A stretch of 64,000 nucleotides of DNA from UBA4416 sp040389965 (GTDB taxonomy: Bacteria; Bacteroidota; Bacteroidia; B-17B0; Aurantibacillaceae). Made by a program: the position numbers and the translations under genes. The notes beneath the pieces are model-generated. The model worked only from the letters and a program-made list of their open reading frames with translations, was not told the origin of the DNA and did no database searches. Below, piece by piece: positions 9,237 through 18,597 of the stretch (within the stretch, counting starts at the first letter, position 1; each line of letters begins with the position of its first letter). The stretch is from the NCBI GenBank assembly GCA_040389965.1, contig JAZJZF010000036.1, positions 22,636-86,635 of the forward strand, read 5' to 3'.

Positions 9237-11282
9237 TTATTTATAAAAGTCAACCGGAATTTTTACCGATGCAATTGTTCCGCTTTCATGTGCGTTAATC
9301 TGTTTCCTGTTTTGGATACTAAACTCCGCGTCTTTTATAATGGAAAGCCGTTCTTTTAAATTTGGTAAGCCAATAGATTTGTAGCCGTGTTTGCTCATCA
9401 CATCACGATCATAGCCCGCTCCATTATCTTTTACCTGTATTGTCAGAAACTCATTTTCTTCAAAAACAGTAACATCCACAAGGCCCGTATCCTTTTCATC
9501 GAGCTTTAAAATGCCATGTATAATTGCATTTTCAACCAGGGGTTGAATGATCATATTGGGGATTTTTTTTTGCAAATCAATAGCATCATCTACCTGAATA
9601 TGATACGTGAGTTTATCGCCGCATCTAAGTTTTTCCAGTTCCAGATATGCATTCAGGCGTTTTACTTCTTCAGCAATTGAAATATATTTTTCGCCGGCAT
9701 AATTTAAAGTGATCCTGATAAGTTCTGCAAATTTTGCAATATAATCCGATGCTATTTCAGAATCTTTATTCATCACAAAACTTTGGATTGCTCCTAATGT
9801 ATTGAATATAAAATGTGGATTAACCGCCGCGTTTAACGCCTGATGGCGCAGATCTTCGAGTTTCTGCTGAACAGCTAGGCGCGTATTTGCCGTTTCCACT
9901 TCGAACTCATTTTTCAGTTTTAATATTTTCAGCTGCCTGTTTTTATTTGTAACAATAATAAATACACTAATTATGAGTGCAATGGCAGCCAATGAAATAA
10001 TATAGATCAGTGTAATTTTCTCTTTTTCTGCTTTGGCTGTAGCTTTAAACTTTGCATCCTTAATATCATACTCATTATCAAACTGCATTTGTAATAATGT
10101 TTTTCTTGTAGCTTCGTTATTAAGGCTATCCCGCATGGTAGTATACAGCTGATGCATGACAAATGCTTTTTTATAATTTCCGGTTTGCTTATATACTGAA
10201 TAAAGTAGTGTCGCAGCTTCTTTAATACTAAGCGGGTCAGAATTTTTTTCAGCCGTTTTCATGCTTTCGAGGCCATATTTTAAAGCGCTGGCAGTATCTT
10301 TTTGCCGAACGTACAGGGTTCCAATTCTTGTAAGGGCAGTTGTAATACCCGTGCCAAAATTAGTGCCGCGGTATACCTCCAGGCTTTTTAGGTAAAATTC
10401 TAATGCCTGATCAACCTTGTTTTGCTGCGAATAAATATCGGCAATATTTGCTTCCACTATTGCAATACCTGTATCATCATGGCACTCTTTAAACAGCAGT
10501 AATGCTTTTTGATAATAGCGCATGGCTTTATCATACTGCTTTTGAGCGAAAAAAACCCTGCCTGCATTATTAATAATCATGGCTTTACTATACGTAGAGT
10601 TCATTTTTTTTGCCAGAATATAGGCTTCGCCATAATACTGCAAAGCTTTATCCATATAATTTTGCGCATAATAGATATATCCAATATTCAGCAGTATAAC
10701 CTGCCTCCCGGTATTTACAGTATCATCGTTTACCTTTAAGGCTTTTTGGTAATAATCCAATGCCAGTTTAATATTACCATTGTCGTTATACACTAAGCCT
10801 ATGTTATTATAAAGCTCCAGCATATTTTTTTTGTCACCGATTTCTTCTGCAATTTTTAAGCTTTGCTCATAAAGATCAAGAGCCTTTATATTACCTGCGT
10901 TATCGAGCATATAACCAAGATTAGATAAAGCAGAGACCTTTATCTTTAAAAAAGCTGTTTTTTCGGTATCCGTTAATTTTTTTTGCAGATTACGCTCGGC
11001 TATTGCCAAGGCCGTATTACTCAGGTAAGTAATTGTATCAAAATTATCATGAAAAAAAACATCTACAAGACCTAAATAAGCATTTGCCACAAGCGTGTCG
11101 TGCTTTGCGGTTTTGATCACATGGTTGAGGCTGTCGAGTTGATGATTGGTTGCATTTAAAACATATTTCCCACCGAAAATAAAAAGCACTACCATACCTA
11201 TTTTACAACGGTAGTAATTATTTGTAAAAAAGCAGAATATGCACTTTCTATTTAATTCTTTGAACCCGACCATCAATAACAC
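9237..11282 (-). CDS. TPR-containing LytS-type sensor histidine kinase
   Basis: 681 residues, a paralogue of the gene at 6835 with the same order: N-terminal hydrophobic segment, TPR array (about 60-400), coiled segment, membrane helix (KITLIYIISLAAIALIISVF), His_kinase domain with intact NPHFIFN (His490, codon at 9813-9815), and GHKL ATPase (NMIIQPLVENAIIHGIL, VKDNGAGYD). The native start may be further in, at MVVLFIFGG (about residue 30). It lies 77 nt upstream of the paralogue and downstream of a LytTR response regulator at 11371, all on the minus strand, so regulator and kinases likely form one signalling unit. The stimulus is unknown. Confidence 0.88.
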   Translation of the reverse strand: MLLMVGFKELNRKCIFCFFTNNYYRCKIGMVVLFIFGGKYVLNATNHQLDSLNHVIKTAKHDTLVANAYLGLVDVFFHDNFDTITYLSNTALAIAERNLQKKLTDTEKTAFLKIKVSALSNLGYMLDNAGNIKALDLYEQSLKIAEEIGDKKNMLELYNNIGLVYNDNGNIKLALDYYQKALKVNDDTVNTGRQVILLNIGYIYYAQNYMDKALQYYGEAYILAKKMNSTYSKAMIINNAGRVFFAQKQYDKAMRYYQKALLLFKECHDDTGIAIVEANIADIYSQQNKVDQALEFYLKSLEVYRGTNFGTGITTALTRIGTLYVRQKDTASALKYGLESMKTAEKNSDPLSIKEAATLLYSVYKQTGNYKKAFVMHQLYTTMRDSLNNEATRKTLLQMQFDNEYDIKDAKFKATAKAEKEKITLIYIISLAAIALIISVFIIVTNKNRQLKILKLKNEFEVETANTRLAVQQKLEDLRHQALNAAVNPHFIFNTLGAIQSFVMNKDSEIASDYIAKFAELIRITLNYAGEKYISIAEEVKRLNAYLELEKLRCGDKLTYHIQVDDAIDLQKKIPNMIIQPLVENAIIHGILKLDEKDTGLVDVTVFEENEFLTIQVKDNGAGYDRDVMSKHGYKSIGLPNLKERLSIIKDAEFSIQNRKQINAHESGTIASVKIPVDFYK

Positions 11283-11370
11283 TAACGAATATACAAAAGA
11301 TTAGCACTGATTGTATTTGCTCATATTTTTTGCAGGCTGCAATAAATCTTTTTAAATAAAAAAGCAGAAT

Positions 11371-12147
11371 TTATTTTTTATAAATAGTGGTTAGAAATTT
11401 TTTAAACTCGGGTTGTTTTGGCTGTGAAACCGTAATCTTTTGGCCATTTTTCATGAGGACAACCCGTTCTTTACCGTCTTTTAGATACTCTTTTATATGT
11501 TGTGTATTAATAAGATAAGATTTATGTACTCTAAAAAATAAATCTTTGGGTAATAGCGTTTCGTAAGATTTCAGTGATTTGGCAGATGAAATTATTTTGC
11601 CATTGTCTAGAACAATATTTGTATAATTCCTATCTGCTTCAAGCCATAAAATATCGCCGAACTCAATTAACATATAAGAGTTATTATGGTGTATAACAAT
11701 TTTGCTTAAGACCTCATTCTCCGGCTCCGGCATTATTTCAGGCTCTTTTTTTACGGTTGGCGCCTCTGCCTCCTGCTTATGTATGATCTTAATGGCTTTA
11801 TCAACAGCGTCTCTAACTTCGGATGATGCCACAGGTTTTAAAATATAATCAATTGCCCCTGCCTTTAAAGCTTCCAGTGCAAAATGATCGTAAGCCGTAA
11901 TAATTATTACCTGGAATTTTTTGTTTTCCATAGTTTTTAATAATTCCAAGCCATTTACTTTTGGGAGATTAATATCCAGAAAAACGATATCGGGATGAGT
12001 TACCTGAATCTTTAAATTTGCTTCAAATGCCGAATTTGCAGTAGCAATAATTTCAATTTCAGGACAAAATTCATTTAAGAGAGATTTTAAGGCATTTATT
12101 AATAAAATTTCATCGTCTACTATAATCGCTCTGTACTTTCTCGTCAT
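11371..12147 (-). CDS. LytTR-family response regulator
   Basis: 258 residues. Receiver domain at about 1-120 with the acidic pair D11/D12, phospho-acceptor D58 (FLDIN) and conserved K104 (LKPVA). After a Glu/Pro-rich linker, a LytTR DNA-binding domain at about 155-255 (ILWLEADRNYTNIVL, FRVHKSYLINTQHIK). It is the response regulator expected for the two TPR kinases directly downstream (88 nt). LytTR regulators bind direct-repeat sites upstream of targets. The start MTRKYRAIIVDDE is typical. High confidence in class, none in regulon. Confidence 0.92.
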   Translation of the reverse strand: MTRKYRAIIVDDEILLINALKSLLNEFCPEIEIIATANSAFEANLKIQVTHPDIVFLDINLPKVNGLELLKTMENKKFQVIIITAYDHFALEALKAGAIDYILKPVASSEVRDAVDKAIKIIHKQEAEAPTVKKEPEIMPEPENEVLSKIVIHHNNSYMLIEFGDILWLEADRNYTNIVLDNGKIISSAKSLKSYETLLPKDLFFRVHKSYLINTQHIKEYLKDGKERVVLMKNGQKITVSQPKQPEFKKFLTTIYKK

Positions 12148-12529
12148 GTTTTTGCTTTAGAACTCCGAACTAAAACAAAAAGCGTTCCAAAAAAGAAACC
12201 TTGACTAGAATATATTTTTAAGCGATTAAAGTCGCATAAATACAGACTAAACTGTTCATTTATTATAAAGCTACAACCTGACTTATTTATAAACCAATTT
12301 TCAGATATCTCCTAAAATTGTTAGGTTAAATTAAAGAGCAATCCCATTTTATGGGATTGCTCTTTTCATATTGTTAAAAAGGAGTTTCAAAATAAAAAAA
12401 ACATTTAAAATTACAGATAGAGTCTTAAAAAGAGACGGCGGCATAATCCGGCAAACGGAAATACCCGCAAAAAAAGGGATTAGGTTTTAAATTTTAGAAC
12501 CCAGATAAAAAGCAACAGGCCTTGCTTCT
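12148..12529. other. Intergenic region with one terminator
   Basis: A 382-bp gap between the response regulator start (12147) and the end of the reg_prop kinase gene (12530). It contains the hairpin at 12333-12366 and an AT-rich leader for the regulator. No small gene is evident. Confidence 0.4.
12333..12366 (-). terminator. Rho-independent terminator after the reg_prop kinase
   Basis: A near-perfect stem GAGCAATCCCAT/ATGGGATTGCTC with A and T runs on both flanks. On the minus strand it lies about 165 nt past the stop of the 966-aa kinase gene. It could also work on the plus strand, where no gene is transcribed towards it. Confidence 0.75.
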
Positions 12530-15430
12530 TTAACTATTATAGGAAAGCGTTGCCAACGGAATACTGATGGTAACAAGTGTCCCGTTTAGCGGAGCACCGG
12601 GAATGCCTCTTTGCACCATTACCAGACTTGCTCCGGCATATGTTTCCAAACGTTCTTTAATATTATTTAAAGCCATTGATTTATGCTCGGGGGTGTGACT
12701 ATTATTAGAGTTATAGATTCCTGCACCGTTATCTTCTACTTCTATAAAAAACTGATCTTTGAGTATAAAAAACCGTATTTCAATATGCCCGTCTGTCATT
12801 TCTTTTACACCATGCAGTATGGCATTTTCAACAAGGGGCTGCACAATCATATTAGGCACAAAAACATGATAGAGATCATATTTTGCAATGATCTCATAGG
12901 TGAAATTATGATTAAAACGATCCTGTTCCAACTGAATATAATATTTAAGTCTTTCGAGTTCTTCTTTAACGGAAATTTCTTTTTCATTGGCTTTGTCAAG
13001 CACAAGCCTTATTAAACGTGCAAATTTCCCGAGATAGTTAGAAGCTTTGGATTTATCATTATGATTAATGTAGTTTTGAATAGAGTTTAAGGAGTTGAAA
13101 ATAAAATGGGGGTTGATGGATGCATTTAATGATCTGAATTTAAGTTCTTCGATTTGTTTTTGAACGGAAATTTTTTCCGCAGCTTTTAGCCTGATCCTTT
13201 TTATGCGTAATTGCACCAGATAAAAAATTAATATTCCTAATAAACCTATAATAGTGATCCAGAAAATGAAGGTTGCAAAATAAGGTGTCTTAATATTAAG
13301 CGTAACGATCGACGGCTTGCACCAGTTTCTGTTATCGAGGCTTGCCCTGATCCTTATCGTGTGATCGCCATACGACAAGGATCCAAATTCGAGTGTGTGA
13401 TTAAGGGTTCCTACCCATGTTCCTCCATCAACCTGGTACTGATAAATAACAGATCTGGGATAGGTAAGGTTAATGGCAACAAAATTTATCCGGAAACTTT
13501 TTTGATTGTAATTAAGTTTGTAATTGTTTGTGAATGGTAAAACCGAGTCATTGAGCATGACCGAAGTAATATTTACAGAGATAGGCAGTTTTTTAAAATT
13601 TTCGTACTCGTTGATATTTAACTCGGCATAGCTTTCATTAGTTGCAATAAGCATATTATTTCCGGCACTGTCGTAAGCAAGTTCATTAATTTCGTTTGTG
13701 GAGAGACCTGATTTATCGTCGAGATAGCTGCTGATTCCGTTTTCGATAATGAATAATCCTTTTAATGTGCCTACATACAACCTGTTCTTTTTATCGATTG
13801 CCAACGTATTTACTTTACCTAATTTATGCTTACTTAATTCAGAGTAATTGCTCCAGGTTTCCCTGTCATATTTTACAATGGAGTTTTCTGTGGCAAACCA
13901 TACCGTATTATTATGATCGATCAGTACATCATTTATCTTCCCCGAAACATAAGGGTTATCTATTTTTTTTGAAGATTCTGTTTTTAAATTTATTTTATAT
14001 AATCCATGATCAGCCCCGCACCATACTTCGCCGTCTTTATCCATAACAAGGTCACTTACCCTGTTGTTAATTGATCCTTCTTTGCCCAATGCAATTTCGC
14101 ATACTTCTACCCAACGCTTGTTTTTATATTTTTTTATAGCAACCACGTTATTCCAGCGACCCAATACAGCGGTACTATCGTTAAAAAAAAGAATGGCCCT
14201 GGCAGCCTGCATTTTTAGTTCGGTATTATTCTTTATATCGGAAAAATTTTCGGGATAAGCTCCGTTTGTCTGAACAAAAATAGTGTTTTTGTGCTGCATG
14301 AAGCCGTAGGTATATTCCCTCTGGTTTTTGCTGGCACTTACATCGGAAATGATTCTCCCGTTGGGATCAACGATATGAATACCGCCTAAGCTACCGATAT
14401 AAATATTGCTTTTATTATCCACAAAAATGGAATTGATATATGTGTTTTTAAAAAAACTATTGGTATATAGAAACGTATTACGGACACAATAGAGCCCTTT
14501 GTTATAGGTTGAGATCCAAACATTATTTTCTCTATCCTGCAACAAACTATTTACATCTGTATTACCAATGCCTAAAAACCGGCTTATGTTCTCTATTCCC
14601 CAGTGCCCTTGTTTGGCAACAGTCACAAATAATTCTGCCGGTAACATGGTAGAAAACCAAACGCGGTCTTTATGATCGATCATAATACAATCTACCAGGT
14701 TTTGCCGTGTATTATCAAATACGATGGAATCGGTTACTGAAAAATTGCCGGTATTGAGCTTGTAGATCACACCTTTTGTTCCAACCCATAAGTTCCCGTT
14801 TTTATCAATATGAAGTGCATTAATTTCATTAAATGTCCTGTTCGTTTTTAATGGTTTTATTTCGTTGGGAGAAATCAGGAACATGCTTTTTTCCGTGCTT
14901 GCTATAAGTTTATTATTCCATAAGCTTACTGCAGTAATTAAGCTATCGGGGTTTACACTATTGGAGAAATATTTTTTTTGCTTTGTTCTATAACTATACA
15001 TGAGCACATTGGTTTTTGAATAGACATAAAGCGTAGAATCGACATAGTACATTTTGGATATCTGCGCCCCTTTAAAAGGATCCATAATTTCACGAACTTG
15101 CCCGTCAGGAAAAAGCTGTACTATTCCTTTTGAAAATGTACCTACAAGAATTCCATCGTCAATGCCATTTACAACAGAAATGGTAATATTTTCCGGAAAA
15201 CCGCTTGAAACGTCGTAGCTTGTAAATGTATTTCCATCAAATTTATTTAAACCAAACTCGGTGGCTACCCACAAGAATCCTTTTTTATCCTGGTACAAAC
15301 CATAAACACAGGAGTTTGATAAACCTTCTGAAGTAGAATAATGCACTATATTGAACTGCTGCGCCTTTATACCAAAGGTGTAGAGAAGGATATATAACAG
15401 AACGATTATTTTTCTCTCCATTAATTTCAA
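12530..15430 (-). CDS. reg_prop / Y_Y_Y sensor histidine kinase (LytS-type)
   Basis: 966 residues: signal peptide (MKLMERKIIVLLYILLYTFG), a periplasmic two-propeller sensor made of reg_prop repeats (for example GLYQDKKGFLWVATEFGLNK, DKNGNLWVGTKGVIYKL; about 30-640), a Y_Y_Y domain (about 655-720), a membrane helix (FATFIFWITIIGLLGILIFY), then a LytS-type kinase domain with NPHFIFN (His775) and a GHKL ATPase (NMIVQPLVENAILHGVK, VEDNGAGIY). This is the layout of hybrid-like sensors in Bacteroidota, but without a fused regulator; the response regulator is the separate gene at 15643, 212 nt upstream on the same strand. A polymer or envelope signal is likely but not shown by sequence. Confidence 0.9.
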   Translation of the reverse strand: MKLMERKIIVLLYILLYTFGIKAQQFNIVHYSTSEGLSNSCVYGLYQDKKGFLWVATEFGLNKFDGNTFTSYDVSSGFPENITISVVNGIDDGILVGTFSKGIVQLFPDGQVREIMDPFKGAQISKMYYVDSTLYVYSKTNVLMYSYRTKQKKYFSNSVNPDSLITAVSLWNNKLIASTEKSMFLISPNEIKPLKTNRTFNEINALHIDKNGNLWVGTKGVIYKLNTGNFSVTDSIVFDNTRQNLVDCIMIDHKDRVWFSTMLPAELFVTVAKQGHWGIENISRFLGIGNTDVNSLLQDRENNVWISTYNKGLYCVRNTFLYTNSFFKNTYINSIFVDNKSNIYIGSLGGIHIVDPNGRIISDVSASKNQREYTYGFMQHKNTIFVQTNGAYPENFSDIKNNTELKMQAARAILFFNDSTAVLGRWNNVVAIKKYKNKRWVEVCEIALGKEGSINNRVSDLVMDKDGEVWCGADHGLYKINLKTESSKKIDNPYVSGKINDVLIDHNNTVWFATENSIVKYDRETWSNYSELSKHKLGKVNTLAIDKKNRLYVGTLKGLFIIENGISSYLDDKSGLSTNEINELAYDSAGNNMLIATNESYAELNINEYENFKKLPISVNITSVMLNDSVLPFTNNYKLNYNQKSFRINFVAINLTYPRSVIYQYQVDGGTWVGTLNHTLEFGSLSYGDHTIRIRASLDNRNWCKPSIVTLNIKTPYFATFIFWITIIGLLGILIFYLVQLRIKRIRLKAAEKISVQKQIEELKFRSLNASINPHFIFNSLNSIQNYINHNDKSKASNYLGKFARLIRLVLDKANEKEISVKEELERLKYYIQLEQDRFNHNFTYEIIAKYDLYHVFVPNMIVQPLVENAILHGVKEMTDGHIEIRFFILKDQFFIEVEDNGAGIYNSNNSHTPEHKSMALNNIKERLETYAGASLVMVQRGIPGAPLNGTLVTISIPLATLSYNS

Positions 15431-15490
15431 TTGCTATACGGCCACATACTATTATGGCAGACCTTTTCAGCTTGAGTTTGGTAAATATAA

Positions 15491-15642
15491 CTATTTCATA
15501 TGTAGTTATTTATAGCTTTTTAGAGGTCATATGGTATAGCTGCTCTTGTATTTTTAGTAAAAGCAGCTATTTCATATGTAGTTATTTATAGCTTTTTAGA
15601 GATCATTACCTGCCCCGAACTAGTTTCGGGGTGGTATAGCTG
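15491..15642. repeat. 76-bp direct repeat with a palindromic insertion
   Basis: Bases 15491-15530 and 15567-15606 are identical except for one base, and a third partial match (TATAGCTG then TTATTTCATA) begins at about 15635 and runs into the 3' end of the regulator gene. The unit is 76 bp. Copy 2 differs by an extra block containing the palindrome CCCCGAA-CTAGT-TTCGGGG (15613-15631). The repeat lies between the response regulator (stop at 15643) and the kinase start (15430), so it may be a binding site or a slippage product. Confidence 0.75.
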
Positions 15643-16386
15643 TTATTTCATAAATGCAATAAGCCTTTTTTTGAAATCAGCTCTTTTTAAAACTGCTACT
15701 TTTATTTCGGTATTATCTTTAAGAATAACGCTTCCATCGCCAGAGCTTTTATATTCTTTTACAAAATTTAAATTTACAAGGTGCGTTTTATGAACTCTCA
15801 AAAATATTTCAGGGTTTAATTGTTCTGATATATTTTTTAATGTGCGCGATGTTGTAATACTGGTATTGTCCTGAAGGTATATTTTACTGTAATTACTAAA
15901 GGCTTCTAATCTTATAATATCTTTTACATCAATAAAAAAATATCCTTTCGAATGATTGATCATTAAATTTTCAGGATACATTTTAGGGCCTTCTTGTTTA
16001 GAAGAGGGCGTGCGGTCGTTTATAAATTTGCACACCCGCCGAACTTCATCTACCAGCTCTTCAATAATAATAGGCTTCAAAATATAACCTGTGGCTCCCG
16101 CTCTTAATGCATCCAATGCATATTTATCATAGGCTGTAACAAAAATAGCTTCAAAGTTTCTCTCGTCAAATGAGCTCAACAATTCTATGCCATTTACTTT
16201 GCCCATATTAATATCCAAAAAAACAAGATCGGGCTTTACGCTCTCAATCATCATCTTAGCTTCAAAGGCATCTTTAGCAGTGGCCACTACGTTTATTTCC
16301 GGCAAATTTTCCCTGATCAGAATCGACAAATTATCTATCCCGTGGAGTTCGTCATCAACTATAATAGCCTTCTTTATTTTTGTCAT
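15643..16386 (-). CDS. LytTR-family response regulator
   Basis: 247 residues. Receiver domain with D11/D12, phospho-acceptor D58 (FLDINMGKVNG) and K104 (LKPIIIEE), then a LytTR domain at about 145-245 (IIRLEAFSNYSKIYL, FLRVHKTHLVNLNFV). It is a paralogue of the regulator at 11371. It precedes the reg_prop kinase at 12530, making a regulator-kinase pair separated by a 212-bp repeat-bearing gap. No target site can be assigned with certainty. Confidence 0.92.
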   Translation of the reverse strand: MTKIKKAIIVDDELHGIDNLSILIRENLPEINVVATAKDAFEAKMMIESVKPDLVFLDINMGKVNGIELLSSFDERNFEAIFVTAYDKYALDALRAGATGYILKPIIIEELVDEVRRVCKFINDRTPSSKQEGPKMYPENLMINHSKGYFFIDVKDIIRLEAFSNYSKIYLQDNTSITTSRTLKNISEQLNPEIFLRVHKTHLVNLNFVKEYKSSGDGSVILKDNTEIKVAVLKRADFKKRLIAFMK

Positions 16387-16706
16387 GACAACAAAAGTAT
16401 TTAATAATTTGATATGTTGTTGCCTTAACTCTGTTGCAGAGCTACTCTACGTTACACGAAAGTATTCAAACGTATTACAATGCACATTTTCCTTTATACA
16501 AATTTGGCAATTCGTCATGCATAATATAAAATTAGTGCTTTAATTAATGTGTTTTACGAAATTTGATAGCTCACAAAAAAATCCCGAAAAAAAATATTTT
16601 TTTTGATGATAAAAATAATATTCCGGCCATGGTGCCACTAGTGTGATTTTAAAGCCGGAGACGCCAGAGCATGGTTAAAAGAAATTTAAGGACGTATTAC
16701 TACATA
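16387..16706. other. Intergenic region upstream of the response regulator
   Basis: AT-rich sequence with the probable minus-strand promoter of the regulator. A short imperfect palindrome (CCGGCCATGG) lies at about 16622-16632. No gene seen; the plus-strand frame here is antisense to the regulator's start and not protein-like. Confidence 0.35.
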
Positions 16707-16742
16707 AAAAAAGCCCTTTGCTAATTAGCAAAGGGCTTTTTT
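16707..16742 (-). terminator. Rho-independent terminator of the cold-shock gene
   Basis: A perfect palindrome: arms AAAAAAGCCCTTTGCTAA and TTAGCAAAGGGCTTTTTT meet without a spacer. It begins 16 nt past the cold-shock stop codon on the minus strand and has a U run there. Confidence 0.9.
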
Positions 16743-16758
16743 GTTTAATTGGTAATGA

Positions 16759-16947
16759 TTAAGCTACGCTTACATTTACAGCGTTAAGGCCTTTTTTACC
16801 TTGTTCTGTTTCATATACTACTTCGTCATTTTCGCGAATTTCTTCTTTTAATCCTGTTACATGAACAAATATTTCTTGTCCATCTTCTCCTTTAATAAAT
16901 CCGAAACCTTTGGCATCGTTAAAGAATTTTACTGTTCCTTTTTGCAT
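16759..16947 (-). CDS. Cold-shock domain protein (CspA family)
   Basis: 62 residues covering one cold-shock OB fold, with RNP1 (KGFGFI) and RNP2 (IFVHVTGL) motifs that bind single-stranded nucleic acid. It starts MQKGTVKFFNDAKGFGF as usual and is slightly short for the family (65-70 aa). The gene is single and ends at a strong terminator. Its AT-rich 5' region (to about 17040) could act as a long leader, as in other csp genes, but no specific element can be assigned. Confidence 0.95.
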   Translation of the reverse strand: MQKGTVKFFNDAKGFGFIKGEDGQEIFVHVTGLKEEIRENDEVVYETEQGKKGLNAVNVSVA

Positions 16948-17480
16948 TGTTGTTTTTGTTTTGTGTTCATCATGATAATGAACGGGTTATTTATTTGTTT
17001 TTATTATAATCAATTACAAGACTTAATTTTTTTAAGCCTATAGTGACTTTTGTACGCCGTAAGAAAAAAGTAAAATATCAAATTGCAATCAGGATTACAA
17101 ACAGATTGAGAATACAATCTTCAAAAGAAGTTAACAAATATAGTTATAAAAACTTAATAAAAAAAATAAGAATTGCTATTACCTCCCTTAAAGCCAAAGT
17201 ATTAGAAGACAAAAAAGGTTATAATTACTATTAAATATCCTAAAATGGTGGTTATCAGTATAAAAACATGCTTAAAAACTTCATTTTCTCAGAAAAACAA
17301 TCATTTCAACAATTTTAAGCAATCTGTCAAAATAAATTATTGGACCTTAAAATAGTTCTGTTTAGTCATTAAATACCCCATAAATGAACTCCATTGCGAG
17401 GTATAAACTATCCGGAGAAATACGAAAACACTACTTAGAGGCATTAATAGTTCTTAGCATTGATCCTATTAAAATAAAAA
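16948..17480. other. Non-coding region upstream of the cold-shock gene
   Basis: AT-rich region holding the promoter and leader of the cold-shock gene (minus strand). A 63-codon plus-strand frame (17043-17234) is extremely Lys/Ile-rich with no recognisable features and is probably not a gene. Nothing else is seen up to the terminator at 17481. Confidence 0.4.
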
Positions 17481-17504
17481 AAAGCCCCGGATAAATCCGG
17501 AGCC
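17481..17504 (-). terminator. Terminator of the DUF3050 gene
   Basis: Stem GGCTCCGGAT/ATCCGGGGC (one mismatch) with a run of nine U on the minus strand, about 110 nt past the stop codon at 17614. Confidence 0.75.
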
Positions 17505-17613
17505 TTAACCTTTAAAAATAATTCCAGTCGTGAAAATAGACACTTTATTGTTAACTATTACATTTTTTGTAAAATAAAATGCATACAAAACTTAAATAAT
17601 TGTATTCCCAGCA

Positions 17614-18381
17614 TTAATTTAACCTCTCAGCAATGGCATTCCATAGGTTTATTCTGGCCTGCAGGGCTTTTTTAACTTCAGCTGTAGCTTCTTCCCATTT
17701 AGCAGTATCGGTGCCACAAAGCTCTTCGGTCATTTGGTAGGCCAGGTGTGAGTGATGATCGCCATCAACTTCTATATGCCTTTCGAGGTAATATTTTAAA
17801 ATACTGATACTGTTGGGCGTTTGGCTGTTAAGCTCCTTCACAAAAGTCAGGAACATACCGGGGATAAGGTCTTCACGACCAAAGGTAAATACGGCTGCCT
17901 GTACATGCGTTTTATTGGAATGTACTACTTCAAATGTTTTGTCTACAAAGTCGGAAGCTGCCACAGGTACACCCGACGTGCGCATACTTTCAATTAAGGT
18001 TATTTTATTTTTGATATTTTTTATGAATGTATGGATCACATTCAGGTTACAGCCTGCCTGTGCCATAGCCTGTAAGTACAATTCGAAATGACTGGTTCGC
18101 ACCCCGTGTTCGTCTACATCCGATTCTTCTCCCAAAACAATTTCATTGATCAGGTATCTTGTTTCTGCACTTCCTACAGGCACCCAGGGCAATTCGACAC
18201 TGGTAAGATTTCTTTGCAGCACTTTTAATAAAGACATAAAATCCCACACAGCAAATACGTGATGCTCCATAAAAAGGGTAAGGTGTTGCAGCGATTTTAT
18301 TTTGTTGTATACGGCATGCCCGATGAGTTGGTTCCTTAAAGGTTCAATGTCTGATTTCAGTTTTTCGATGTGCGAGCTCAT
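17614..18381 (-). CDS. DUF3050 domain protein (heme-oxygenase-like fold)
   Basis: 255 residues, full length for DUF3050. Conserved features include LTLFMEHHVFAVWDFMSLLK (about 30-49), the PWVP motif, NEIVLGEESD, SHFELYLQAM, HVQAAVFTFGREDLIP and RHIEVDGDHH. The paired histidines and acidic residues in helices fit a metal-binding, heme-oxygenase-like helical bundle, but the reaction is unknown. No signal peptide, so cytoplasmic. Monocistronic with its own terminator. Confidence 0.85.
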   Translation of the reverse strand: MSSHIEKLKSDIEPLRNQLIGHAVYNKIKSLQHLTLFMEHHVFAVWDFMSLLKVLQRNLTSVELPWVPVGSAETRYLINEIVLGEESDVDEHGVRTSHFELYLQAMAQAGCNLNVIHTFIKNIKNKITLIESMRTSGVPVAASDFVDKTFEVVHSNKTHVQAAVFTFGREDLIPGMFLTFVKELNSQTPNSISILKYYLERHIEVDGDHHSHLAYQMTEELCGTDTAKWEEATAEVKKALQARINLWNAIAERLN

Positions 18382-18597
18382 TTTTAATAATTGCTAAATA
18401 ATGGCGCGAATTTACGGAAAGTACACTGTAAACACTGCATTTATACTGTTTTAATCAGAGAGTTAATGAAACAGAATTTTAAGTGTTGCCCGGCTCTGTG
18501 ATCGGTATGTAATGCTAAAGTTCGCGCTCTTTCGCCAAAACAGCCGCAGCCCCGCCAGGGCATGTAACAGAAAAAGAAAGACTGCAAAACTAAAAAC

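Noticed and set aside
17043..17234. 63-codon plus-strand frame upstream of the cold-shock gene
   Set aside because: Extreme Lys/Ile composition in AT-rich intergenic DNA, no recognisable feature, opposite strand to the neighbouring gene's leader.
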